A stretch of DNA of 64,000 nt from Sipunculus nudus (taxonomy: Eukaryota > Annelida > Sipuncula > Golfingiida > Sipunculidae), in contig CM049313.1 of the NCBI GenBank assembly GCA_026874595.1, forward strand, positions 38,966,659-39,030,658. Reading direction: 5' to 3'. Made by a program: the position numbers and the translations under genes. Under the pieces are notes generated by a model. The model was not told the DNA's origin. It saw only the letters and a program-made list of their open reading frames with translations, and did no database searches. Each line of letters begins with the position of its first letter. Within the stretch, counting starts at the first letter, position 1. This document shows positions 1-9,769 of this stretch, in pieces.

Positions 1-50
1 GACAAAGAGTGATCGCTATAGCTCAGATGACTTACAGTCAGCTGAGCTAA
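1..50 (+). repeat. Hairpin tail of a dispersed element, cut by the window edge
   Basis: A 31-nt near-perfect hairpin lies at 19-49: arms TAGCTCAG/CTGAGCTA, then TGACT/AGTCA with one unpaired position, followed by A to give a terminal CTAA. The same hairpin recurs at 10,479, 15,765 and 33,302, where it terminates longer elements. The body of this copy lies left of the window. Confidence 0.75.
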
Positions 51-791
51 AAAAGCTAACAGGTTTAAATTATGATGCTTGTCGGCGTTATCTGTCCTAG
101 GAGCAAATCAAATATATGCAAGGATGTGTTTGTATGCTTTGCCAGTGTGTATTATCGATCTGCACAGCCAAAGCTTGACAAGTCACTTATCAACATGGAC
201 AATTTAAATCTTGTAAAGGATTTAACACCATGAATGTATATATCTATAAACACAACCACTTTAAAAATTACCAGTAATAATCCAAGTTTAAATTATTAAA
301 TGAACCAGTTGTAAATAGAATAATTCTACAAAGTGCAACATATTTCACTTTTCAGGTTTAGTTATTTTTTAGTCAGTTAAAATCAATACCCCCAGTATAT
401 AGTGCATTGTATTACCAAGTTAATGCATTGTAACAATACTGAAAACATGTAAACAAACCAGTTCCAGACAGAGAAATCACATGTATTAGCCTCAGGATGT
501 GTCATTACATTCTAACAACATGTCAGGACAACATTAATTGTGAGTTAGATAAAATGTCTATTGTGCAGACTTAATACGATAATGATTTCAATTTTAAGAC
601 TTACTCACCAAATGATGCACAGATCACCAAAAATATTGCCACCTTCAATCCAGCCATGATTTAAAGCTCTGCTGTTGATCTGAAATATAAAAGGATAATG
701 ATCCATCAGACTTAGCAGGATGTCTACAACCAGATGTAACCTCACTCTGTTGTCCAACTGAAAACAATGTTAGTTAAGGCCAACAAAAATT
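51..791. other. AT-rich non-coding DNA
   Basis: No open frame of note, no tandem repeat and no recognisable RNA gene were seen. Confidence 0.6.
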
Positions 792-1100
792 AAAGGTATG
801 GTTCTCAGGCACCGCCCGCATCAAATTTAAACCCCCGAATCAAAACTTTTTATTTTGATTTTCAATTAAAATTTTCCAATTATGAGCTGCTGCTGCTCCA
901 TAATTTTTTTCAAGAAGATAAAACCATACAATTTCCTTTGTTTTGTGGTGCTTTTACTTATTTAGCAAAATAAAACTGTTATTTTCTTGCTTTACCCTTA
1001 TCATTTGACATTTTTATCGAAACATACCAAAAAATTTTAAATAAAAAAAGCGCCCGCCCGCATTGATTTCTGAAAAAAAGTGCCTGAGAACCATACCTTT
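792..1100. mobile_element. MITE-like element with perfect 21-bp terminal inverted repeats
   Basis: The left end (792-812) begins AAAGGTATGGTTCTC, and the right end (1080-1100) is its exact reverse complement over 21 nt. A second motif, GCCCGCAT, lies just inside both ends in direct orientation. The 309-bp body is AT-rich and has no ORF, so it is non-autonomous. I see no clear target-site duplication because the right flank is a T-run; the superfamily is therefore unassigned. A 67-aa open frame starting at 1,080 runs out of the right TIR and is not a gene. Confidence 0.8.
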
Positions 1101-2538
1101 TTTTTTTATTTTGGCCTAATCCTCAATTATTACCCCTCATTCTCCATAACCAATGTTATTAACCATACCCACAGCACTGTAGTACTTTCATCCAGGCTTT
1201 TCTCTTATAAGCTCAAGACCCATGTGATTTTGTGTATTTGCACAAAAAAAATCATTCATCAGCAAACTTGCATATACACCTGAAAATCATCCACAAATCA
1301 ATGTATAGGGAGTACCTGAACAGTAAAAATCTTGAAAATCAACTGACCTATCCATGAACTCTATGCGACCTTAATCGCATATTCATACAATGAATAAATA
1401 TAAGCATGGGACTAAGGAGCAACCAATCAGGTGACCTTAAACATTGTAAAGCGTCAATCATCTGACAAAACCAAAAATTTGCACAATTGGACAGAGGTCT
1501 GTCAAACAGAACATGTGTAGTCTGTAAATACTACCAGTATACCCATGTCGTCATGTTTTTTTTTTATATTTATTATAAGACAGTATAAAACTTTTCTAAG
1601 CTAAAGGTTGCGGGAGCCATTCCTACAACTACCGAGTGAATAAAAATGTCTTACCTGGCATATAATTCCTATTGGACAAATATTCTAATATATATTGCAA
1701 CACAGTTCATATATGACTGCCATATAGTAAACAATGGTCAGGTGATACCAGTTGATGACGTCAGTCAATACCACGTAATGTGCCATTGCCCTTTGTGACG
1801 TCATTATTATGTTATAATCAGCCGTCGCTTTCATGGGCATGGAAGTCCATATGTGTAGGAGGGTTTTTGGGGCTCATTATAATAATAAGTTAAACAGGCG
1901 GAGCATTTGGGCTTTGGTAGACAATTCTGTCCATTGTGAAGGTAACTTAATCCAGAACTCACTGGCCCACTATACCATTTGAAAGTACATGAACTTACAT
2001 ATAAATACACCAATGGGCTTTAGTTTAAAGTAATTTTTCACACATATAATCAAATATTCCCATATACATGGGTTTAAACTTACACAAGGCTGTACATTAC
2101 TTCTCTACATGGTATTATATTAAGCCTACCAGGTTGTTCTGACAATCACAAGATATGTCCCTGGCCTATTGGTGGCACTGTCTTTTAAATGAGGATGAGG
2201 GAATCCATATATTTGGAAAATGTAAATGTGATGTACTGCTAGAATGAGTAACCTTTATGTTCCCCAGGAACCTGTAAAATTGTTGTGTAACATTCAAAAG
2301 GACTGATATGTAACTGATTTACAGCCAGAATGTACAATGTGCTGTACAGCTGTTAACTGTAAATGTGCTGTTCTACTGAATAAATTAAATGTTACAATAG
2401 TGAATTGAAGCCTTGTTTGTAGAACAATAATAAATTGCAATAATGGTCAATTTATCATATATATTCTTGCAACAAACATACAAAAAACAATGATGAAGAT
2501 TTCATTTCGCAATGTACTTGTCAGACTATAACTTGGGT
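1101..2538. other. AT-rich non-coding DNA
   Basis: Nothing recognisable. The short open frame on the minus strand near 1.8-2.0 kb has no domain-like composition. Confidence 0.55.
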
Positions 2539-2645
2539 CAATTAATATATTAGGTACTAGTTTACAGCAGGTTTCAAGGTGTTATAGAAAAGTTCATAAA
2601 ATAATCTATTTATGATCTATCATCGGTCTTTTTATTTTCAATTAA
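2539..2645 (+). repeat. Dispersed repeat copy 1
   Basis: About 105 bp containing CAGCAGGTTTCAAGG and ATAAAATAATCTAT matches 7,744-7,850 in the same orientation with scattered differences and small indels. The LTR retrotransposon lies between the two copies, but their distance from it shows they are not its target duplication. Confidence 0.65.
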
Positions 2646-3276
2646 TTTTTGTATGACAGCTATGTATAACAGTTGACCTTGGACATGATGTTTTCATTAT
2701 ATGACCCTTAAAGAGAAGAAAATACTTCAGAGTATTTACAAAATCTCCTTCCACCAAGACAAGGGGTGCAAAGTCGATATCCCAGCAGGAGAGAAGATGA
2801 CTTCAGACTAATACAAACAAACAAAGAGTCATACATCAAATCATAAGTATAACAGCAACAATAAGATTCCAGAATCAACTGGAGGATCATATACAAAAAC
2901 TCCCTACATTTAGACACTTCAAAAAAACATCATAGCATTTATTATTCCCACAGAAAAAAAGTTACATTACAGCACAGGCAAAGAATCAGCTGCAATAAAT
3001 CATACAGGAATAAGAATTGGATATGTTGTCTGTCTACAATATCATTTATATCTATACCACATTACTGAAAACGGATACTATAAAAATAACAATTGTTATA
3101 AACAACCTGAAGACACTGAACATTATTTTCTAAAATATACAAAATACAGTGTTGATTCAAAGCAGGAGATGCTGAAAAACATCATAACTTTCACAGGAAG
3201 ACTCAACTTATACAGTAATACAGCCTTAATAAGTTTAATTTTAAAAGGACACTCTCATCTAAAGTTTGAAGAAAAC
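2646..3276. other. AT-rich non-coding DNA up to the retrotransposon insertion
   Basis: No gene seen. The last five bases (3,272-3,276, AAAAC) are the left copy of the target-site duplication of the LTR element. Confidence 0.6.
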
Positions 3277-3461
3277 TGTTGTGACCTGTATGAACTCATT
3301 TCTATGCAGTCATTGTAGTTTTTTGTTTCTTGTGCATGTGTAGTAGTAGTAGTTTTTGTTTCTTTCTTTGTAGGTCATATGTTCAGTTTTCTGATGATTA
3401 AAGCCTACACTAGGGTTCAAGAGTGAATTTGAGCTATCCTTGTTACTTCTCAATCACCACA
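3277..3461 (+). repeat. 5' LTR (185 bp)
   Basis: It begins TGTTGTGACC and ends AATCACCACA. It matches the 3' LTR at 7,239-7,423 without a visible difference. It holds a (GTA) run at ~3,340-3,352, an initiator-like TTCAGTTT at 3,382-3,389, and the 15-nt segment (3,388-3,402) complementary to the primer-binding region. Confidence 0.95.
3382..3402 (+). promoter_or_regulatory. Candidate initiator and self-primer segment in the LTR
   Basis: TTCAGTTT (3,382-3,389) resembles the animal initiator consensus TCAGTY, with a candidate +1 A at 3,385. No TATA box is visible ~30 bp upstream. The next bases, TTTCTGATGATTAAA (3,388-3,402), are the exact reverse complement of 3,463-3,477. If transcription begins near 3,385, the 5' end of the RNA could pair with the primer-binding site. 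The start site is inferred, not shown. Confidence 0.45.
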
Positions 3462-3462
3462 A

Positions 3463-3477
3463 TTTAATCATCAGAAA
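3463..3477 (+). promoter_or_regulatory. Putative self-complementary primer-binding site
   Basis: TTTAATCATCAGAAA starts one base after the LTR's terminal CA and ends on the A of the first ATG. It pairs perfectly over 15 nt with 3,388-3,402 of the LTR (and 7,350-7,364 in the 3' LTR). There is no TGG-starting tRNA-type binding site at the LTR edge. This position and complementarity match the self-priming arrangement known from Tf1 of fission yeast and described for sushi-type elements. Confidence 0.65.
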
Positions 3478-5774
3478 TGGAACGCCTGCTACGTCCTCAA
3501 GTGTTTGAAATCGACCCGTCTCACCCAGAAGCAGCCAAACGATGGACCCACTTTTACAGAACTTTTGAAAACTTTATTGGGGTCATTAAACCCGAAAAGG
3601 GGACAGACATCGAAATCATGAAACTCAAAACTCTTATAAACTATATATCTGCTGACGTGTTCGATTTTATTGCTGAGGCTGAAACATATACTGCCGCAAT
3701 AAAAATGCTTAACACCCTATACGTGAAACCTAAAAATGAGGTATTTGCACGTCATGTTCTTGCCACTAGACGCCAGGAGGCTACTGAAAGCCTTGATGCA
3801 TATATGCAAGTTCTGAAGTCACTGAGTAAAGAATGTAATTTTCAGGCCGTTGATGCAGATCAAAACCGGAATGACTATATTCGTGATGCCTTCATTAATG
3901 GACTACAGTCTAATTCCATACGCCAAAGGCTTCTAGAGAACACAACTCTGACACTGCAGACTGCTTTTGATCAAGCCAGATCACTTGAGAGTGCTCAAAA
4001 ACAAAGTGCAACTTATCACTCGTCCTCTTACATGCTGAATGCCGCCACAAACAAACCACTTAGCACAGGCAAGGAAAGTTCTTTGTTTCCAGATGAATGT
4101 GATTCCCGTCCTAGTGACAATCTAATGGCAGCGGCCACAAACAAATCTAGCTGTTTTTTCTGTGGAAACCCACGGCATCCTCGGAGTAGGTGCCCTGCTC
4201 GAGATGAGGTATGCCATCGATGTCAAAAGAAGGGGCATTTCTCAAAAGTTTGCAGGTCTGCACCAAGTAAGAATGCGTCAGCTATTGTCCCTTCTACACT
4301 TGCAACAGTCACTGCTACAACTGGAACAAGTAATTTACAGAGAACACTTGTTAAGTGCAAACTAAACGGTCAGTATGAAACTGTTGTTTTGCTAGATACA
4401 GGAAGCTCTGACAGCTATATAGACACTGAGCTGGTGAAACAACTGAACATTGACTTAATACCTTGCCTCAGCAAAGTGAAAATGGCTGACTCCTCACTCA
4501 ATGTAGATATTGAAGGTTACTGCTATGTTACCGTTAGTTTGCTAGGGCAGGAGTATACTCAAGTAAAGCTCCTAGTTCTTAAATCTCTCTGTGCTCCAGT
4601 GCTGCTAGGCCATGACTTTCTTGGACAACACTCCTCCTTAGAAGTTGCGTTCGGAGGATCAAGGCCCCCACTCAGGTTGAACTCTGTCACCCCTGCTTCT
4701 GTGAGTGCACCACCACTTTTTAAACACCTCACAGCTGACTGCCACCCAATAGCTGTGAAGTCTAGACGCTTCTCAGAGGAGGACCGCAACTTCATCCGTC
4801 AGGAAGTAAATAGGTTGCTAGAACACAAAATCATTGAACACAGTGAGTCACCCTGGAGAGCCCAAGTTTTGGTTACCAAGGATGAGAGACACAAAAAAAG
4901 GATGGTGGTTGATTATTCCCAGACTATCAATCGTTTCACTCAACTTGACGCATATCCCCTTCCGAGAATCGATGAAATGATTGAAAATATCGCTCAGTTC
5001 CGCATCTTCACTACCCTGGACCTGAAGAGCGCCTACCACCAAGTACCTATCCTTGAACAAGAGAAACATTTCACTAATTTTGAAGCCGACGGGAAACTCT
5101 ATCAGTTCACTCGCATTCCATTTGGTGTGACAAACGGTGTGGCTGCGTTTCAGCGGACAATAGATAATATCATCGCAGAAAACAAGCTTTGCGGAACCTA
5201 CGCTTATGTTGACAATGTAACTGTTTGTGGCATGAATCAGCAAGAACATGACGACAATCTCCAGAAATTCTTGCAAGTAGCAAATCAAAAGAAGCTAGAA
5301 TTCAATGAAACAAAGACTGTATATTCTACAGAAACACTGAACATCCTAGGCTACACAGTCTCACATGGCAGTTACAGACCTGACCCAGAACGTTTAAGAC
5401 CATTGCTTGAGCTTCCTCTTCCCCAAACAAAAAAGGAACTTGAGAGAGTATTGGGTATGTTCTCTTACTATGCTCAGTGGATCCAAAACTTCTCCACTAA
5501 AGTGCATCCACTGGTCTCGTCTCAGTCATTCCCTCTAGCCAAGGAAGCTGTTGAAGCATTCAGAGCCCTGAAACAGGACATAAGCTCAGCAGTAGTAGTA
5601 ACAGTTAATAGGGATGTTCCCTTAGTCGTAGAGACAGATGCCTCTGAGTTTGCGATTGCTGCTACTCTCAATCAAAATGGTAGACCTGTTGCCTTTTTCT
5701 CACGAACACTGAATGCCTCTGAACGCCGCCATCCAGCTGTAGAAAAGGAGGCATACGCTATCGTGAAGCACTGA
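3477..5774 (+). CDS. Retrotransposon Gag-protease-reverse transcriptase-RNase H (N-terminal part) polyprotein
   Basis: A 765-residue open frame. The ATG lies 16 bases after the LTR. Residues 1-220 are Gag-like, rich in charged helices. Two CX2CX4HX4C zinc knuckles lie at C226-C239 and C246-C259 and would bind RNA. A retropepsin-like protease has its active site at D307 (DTGSS), which is followed by a typical LLGHDFL. Reverse transcriptase runs from about residue 430: LDLKSAYHQ with catalytic D515, IPFGVTNGVAAFQ, and the polymerase box YVDN at 577-580 instead of YxDD. RNase H begins near residue 718 (TDAS, then EKEAYA) and is cut off by the stop at 5,772-5,774. The RNase H remainder continues in another frame from about 5,765, so a one-base indel is likely. 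Gag and Pol share a frame, so no separate Gag/Pol frameshift is needed. Confidence 0.93.
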   Translation: MERLLRPQVFEIDPSHPEAAKRWTHFYRTFENFIGVIKPEKGTDIEIMKLKTLINYISADVFDFIAEAETYTAAIKMLNTLYVKPKNEVFARHVLATRRQEATESLDAYMQVLKSLSKECNFQAVDADQNRNDYIRDAFINGLQSNSIRQRLLENTTLTLQTAFDQARSLESAQKQSATYHSSSYMLNAATNKPLSTGKESSLFPDECDSRPSDNLMAAATNKSSCFFCGNPRHPRSRCPARDEVCHRCQKKGHFSKVCRSAPSKNASAIVPSTLATVTATTGTSNLQRTLVKCKLNGQYETVVLLDTGSSDSYIDTELVKQLNIDLIPCLSKVKMADSSLNVDIEGYCYVTVSLLGQEYTQVKLLVLKSLCAPVLLGHDFLGQHSSLEVAFGGSRPPLRLNSVTPASVSAPPLFKHLTADCHPIAVKSRRFSEEDRNFIRQEVNRLLEHKIIEHSESPWRAQVLVTKDERHKKRMVVDYSQTINRFTQLDAYPLPRIDEMIENIAQFRIFTTLDLKSAYHQVPILEQEKHFTNFEADGKLYQFTRIPFGVTNGVAAFQRTIDNIIAENKLCGTYAYVDNVTVCGMNQQEHDDNLQKFLQVANQKKLEFNETKTVYSTETLNILGYTVSHGSYRPDPERLRPLLELPLPQTKKELERVLGMFSYYAQWIQNFSTKVHPLVSSQSFPLAKEAVEAFRALKQDISSAVVVTVNRDVPLVVETDASEFAIAATLNQNGRPVAFFSRTLNASERRHPAVEKEAYAIVKH

Positions 5775-5815
5775 GAAAGTGGAAACACTACCTGCTTGGA
5801 AATCATTTCCAATTA

Positions 5816-7090
5816 GTGACTGATCAGAGATCTGTCAGTTTTATGTTTGACAAACAGAACAGAGGAAAGATCAAGAATGAAAAGCTCCAAAGGTGGCGCA
5901 TTGAACTCGCAAGCTACAGTTATGACATTGTGTACAGATCAGGAGAGAAGAATGTAGCACCTGATACTTTCTCTCGCATTCAGTGCTCCATGGTTACAAG
6001 TGATGAGAAAACATTGAAACATCTCCACGAATCTCTGTGTCATCCAGGAGTGACTAGAATGATTCATTTTGTGAAATGCCGTAACCTCCCCTACTCAGTT
6101 GATGACATTCGCAAGTTGTGTAGTTCTTGCCCTGTTTGTGCTGAGCTTAAACCTCGATATCAGAAGTTTCAAGGCAAACTGGTAAAGGCCACCCAACCAC
6201 TGGAGCGACTCAACATAAACTTCAAGGGCCCTTTGCCCTCCAGCACGAAAAACCGCTATCTGTTAGTAGTCATTGATGAGTACTCACGTTTTCCTTGGGC
6301 CTATCCATGTCCTAATGTTGATGCTGACTCTGTTATTAAGTGTCTTACATCTCTCTTTTCCACTTTTGGATTGCCAGCATATATTCCTTCTGACAGAGGA
6401 ACTGCATTCATGTCATCAGAACTAACAAACTTCCTGCATAGTCGAGGTGTGGCCACTAGCCGTACAACTGCTTACAATCCGCAGGGAAATGGGCAGACTG
6501 AAAGGTACAATGGTGTTATCTGGAAAGCTGTCAATCTTGCTCTCAGGTCCCATGACCTTCCTGTCGCAGCTTGGGAACATATGCTTCCAGATGTCTTACA
6601 TTCTCTGAGATCCCTGCTGTGTACCGCAACCAATGCAACTCCACATGAGAGAATGTTCGGGCATCAACGCCGTTCAGTAAGTGGTTCTTCTGTTCCGACC
6701 TGGCTGACCAAACCTGGGAAGGTGCTACTACGTCGTCATGTTCGGGCTAGCAAATATGAACCTCTAGTAGAAGAGGTTGACCTACTGCAGGCTGCTAATC
6801 CAGCTTACGCCCATGTTCGTTTACCTGATGGGCGTGAAACTACCGTTTCTGTGAGACACCTGGCACCTAGGGGCGACCCGAGTCCATCCACTGTTGGAAA
6901 TGAAGAATCTGCTCTTCCTGATGTAACAGACAGGGACCATGAATCTGCAAACAAAGATGCTGTCACACCAAGTGCCCCTGTTACAGCTCAGCCAGAGACA
7001 CTCACTCCTTTTCTACAGACCGAGCAATCTGTAAACTTCCCTGCGGACTCTGTCCCTGCCAGATGCACTCGCTCTGGACGAGAATACTAA
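5816..7090 (+). pseudogene. Retrotransposon RNase H (end) and integrase, separated by a frame break
   Basis: The listed start is merely the first ATG of a 424-codon frame. Homologous sequence (RKWKHYLLG) is already readable from about 5,765, so this is the downstream piece of the pol gene rather than an independent gene. Residues 1-54 finish RNase H (TDQRS, GEKNVAPDTFSR). The integrase HHCC zinc domain uses H71, H76, C105 and C108. The catalytic core should hold a D-57-D-35-E triad: D193 (SDRG) and E229 (GQTERYNG) are present, but the first position is N135 (codon AAC at 6,218-6,220). The C-terminal region after ~300 has the usual LLRRHVR and VRLPDGRETTVSVRHLAP patterns of the family and lacks a chromodomain. 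The stop at 7,088-7,090 lies ~150 bp before the 3' LTR. Integrase activity is probably lost in this copy. Confidence 0.88.
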
Positions 7091-7226
7091 ATCTTACCCT
7101 ACCGGTGCATTGCTCCGGCCCAGAATCTTAAAGATTAACTTTTAAGAATGTCCCTTACTGAACAGATTCTCATTTGTCTTCAAGAAGTTAGTTTTAAATA
7201 ACACGATCTGTGACCTTTTTCCACCC

Positions 7227-7238
7227 AGAGGGGGAAAA
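7227..7238 (+). promoter_or_regulatory. Polypurine tract
   Basis: AGAGGGGGAAAA sits immediately upstream of the 3' LTR's TGTTGTG. This is the expected position of the RNase H-resistant primer for plus-strand DNA synthesis. Confidence 0.88.
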
Positions 7239-7423
7239 TGTTGTGACCTGTATGAACTCATTTCTATGCAGTCATTGTAGTTTTTTGTTTCTTGTGCATG
7301 TGTAGTAGTAGTAGTTTTTGTTTCTTTCTTTGTAGGTCATATGTTCAGTTTTCTGATGATTAAAGCCTACACTAGGGTTCAAGAGTGAATTTGAGCTATC
7401 CTTGTTACTTCTCAATCACCACA
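7239..7423 (+). repeat. 3' LTR (185 bp)
   Basis: Identical to 3,277-3,461 by eye. Followed by AAAAC (7,424-7,428), the right copy of the target duplication. Confidence 0.95.
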
Positions 7424-7428
7424 AAAAC

Positions 7429-7743
7429 CAACACTTATTTTCAGTTGTACATACTTTTATTAGAGATACACATAGATTTCAATAGACATAAAAAATATAT
7501 GTAACACATGTAATATGAAGGTACATTGACATTGATATTATACTTAATCATCTAGACATTTTCTCTATATATATTTTATTACACATCTTACATCACTTGC
7601 AGTAATACTTTATATACAGACTGTCACTAGACCAATTTACTAGTGCAAACCCAAACAAAGGCCTTGTGTGCTAGGGGATGCACATAAAAGATATGAATAA
7701 CGATACATGAATGTCATAAACAAATAAATACCCATGTACATGT
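7429..7743. other. AT-rich flank of the retrotransposon
   Basis: Continuation of the pre-insertion sequence. No gene seen. Confidence 0.5.
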
Positions 7744-7850
7744 CAATTGATATATTAAGTACTAGTATACAGCAGGTTTCAAGGTTATATAGGAAGTACA
7801 TAAAATAATCTATTAATGGTTGATCATAATTTTTTTTTATTTTCAAATAT
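7744..7850 (+). repeat. Dispersed repeat copy 2
   Basis: Matches 2,539-2,645, sharing CAGCAGGTTTCAAGG and ATAAAATAATCTAT. Immediately after it, 7,884-7,915 resembles 14,208-14,237 (GGACCYATGGRTCAC...GCTCAGCTG), a second small dispersed motif. Confidence 0.6.
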
Positions 7851-9104
7851 TCAATGATGATTTTAAAACCACCTCCTATTACTAGTAACAAGGGACCTAT
7901 GGGTCACGACGCTCAGCTGTTATATATAATAAAAAAATATTATTTAGAAATGAGGCACATGCTGGTTTTGTGTGGTAATAAATATAAGCTGTATCATGAG
8001 TTGTTGTTGTTTAGCTTATGTATGATTTTGATAGTACCTTTGGAGACAGGGAAGAGGATTGATTTCATTTATTTTATTAACAAATGGAGTACTACTGTCA
8101 CACAGATTTTGACTTGGCCATATAACTTATAAGCAGAACATATAATATAAGAGTTTAACTATTTATTAAAAAAATTACAAATATTGTCCCAAATATAATT
8201 TTTATTAAAAATAATAAGAGAATCATATGATTTTTTAAAATGAAATATAACTGATATGATTATTAAAATAATATTAAAGAATATATTCATGAATGCATTC
8301 ATGAATACATTTTGAAAGTATTTGCACGAGTATTCATATACTTTCATTTTTACCTGAATTCCCATTCTTTATGCAAGAAATTTTATAATGGAGTACATAA
8401 TCATATTCGTATTTAAATACAATTACAAAGTATTCGCACCACGTCTGGTATTTATTCAGTTTTCACCAAACAATGATGTTGAGAATCCAGAATATACAAA
8501 ATTCACACATTTAAATAATGATCATAAGTACCTGGTTTTATGGCTTTTATTTATATTAAAAAATAACTGTAAAAAATTCATTTTGGACTAATTTCACATC
8601 AATGTACACACTAGACACAGTAGGAATCTAGATTAATATTATCAACTGCATCTTTGTCTATCATTAATTTCCTTCATATAATCCTTAATGATTAGTAATG
8701 AATAATATGATTTACTTCTTTATCATTAAAAATGAACTGAAAAATGCCATAGGTGACTGCATGGTGTTATTTGGAATATGTGACATTCTACCCATCGATA
8801 CAAGATTCTTATATCATCAGTAACTGCAAGTTAATTTCCTGTTATTATAAACTAACAAATTCCTTTTCTATTTTTCTTTAATTTGTTATTAAAAACCAAT
8901 AAAAATTTATTAATTTATTGTTTATTGTTATGTTGTTGGTTAAAACTACTAGATGAGTTGGGTTGAACACCTGGATCAACTGTGGCTGGCCATCAGCTGC
9001 CTGGATTCTCCCCTCAAGCGTGCATAATTTGATGAAAGGTCAACAAGGTCAACATACAGGCGACTCAAGAGGGGCTTGAGAGAGCCAAAGTCTGACAGGG
9101 TCTC
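7851..9104. other. AT-rich non-coding DNA with a 24-bp palindrome
   Basis: No gene seen. A perfect 24-bp palindrome lies at 8,284-8,307 (half-site TATTCATGAATG). The short open frames at 7.85-8.6 kb are AT-rich and not gene-like. Confidence 0.5.
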
Positions 9105-9720
9105 ATAAAAAACATTAATAAAAGCTACAATATTTGGCAAATTTCTTTCAGCTTTCTAAACTAAAAAGCTGAAATCCTTATGTGTGCAAGATATGAAAAT
9201 TATATCAACAGTGCTCACAGGAAACAAACGTGCCATGGTCACAGTTGGGCAAAATTTAAGGTACTAATTTTATATTTATACTAATAACTTATAAAATTTG
9301 AAAAATTCAGAACTAATTTTGAGTATTCAATTGAATCTTGATTAAATAATGTTACATCCCTGACAAAAAAAATCTCTAGCTTCAGCAATGCACTTGTTAA
9401 GGGAGTAAATATATTTCTTGATTTTTTACAAAGTGCATTATGTTTGGGCCCATAACTTAAAAAAAATACACAATACTGACATCATTTCTGGCATGTGCAT
9501 AGTGAATGTATAGAAAAATATGTATATTATATATGATCAAAGTCAGATCAGTGGTTTTGATATTAGCCAGTCTTAAAGTGTAACACTGGGTTTTTAATGG
9601 ATAAATTAAGTTTTTCATTGATATCTTGAAGGAATTAAGTCCTAGTGACCAAATTCTTGGCATGGTAGGGGATTTTGGAGAAATCTAACTGTATGCCAAA
9701 TTTAAGGAACTTAGAGCTGA
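9105..9720 (+). repeat. Dispersed element X, core unit 1
   Basis: Shares its whole length with 9,770-10,390 and 32,610-33,235. Landmarks are GTGCCATGGTCACAGTTGGG near 9,229, GGTTTTGATATTAG near 9,551 and a GGTAGGGGATTTTGG motif near 9,664. This copy lacks the microsatellite and hairpin tail and is followed directly by unit 2, so the element has a tandemly doubled core. Confidence 0.75.
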
Positions 9721-9769
9721 AGCTCGGGAGCTGAGCTCTAGCAAACTGCATAACACTAGCAATATGTGA

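Larger units (their letters stand above)
3277..7423 (+). mobile_element. Complete Ty3/gypsy-type LTR retrotransposon
   Basis: A 4,147-bp element bounded by two 185-bp direct LTRs that start TGTTGTGACC and end CACCACA. The LTRs are identical by eye. Flanks carry a 5-bp duplication, AAAAC (3,272-3,276 and 7,424-7,428). Internal order is primer-binding region, Gag with two CCHC knuckles, protease, reverse transcriptase, RNase H, integrase, polypurine tract. RNase H before integrase, 5-bp duplication and TG...CA ends fit the Ty3/gypsy (Metaviridae) group. No chromodomain or envelope ORF is visible. The identical LTRs indicate recent insertion, but a frame break near 5,760-5,775 and an altered integrase triad suggest this copy cannot move by itself. 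Confidence 0.95.

Noticed and set aside
4162-5288. Additional open frames within the retrotransposon (4,162-4,365; 4,559-4,795; 4,848-5,288)
   Set aside because: They overlap the long polyprotein frame in other frames or on the other strand and show no domain of their own.
5760-5816. Programmed ribosomal frameshift between the two pol pieces
   Set aside because: The break lies inside RNase H rather than between Gag and Pol, and I see no slippery heptamer. A simple indel is more likely.
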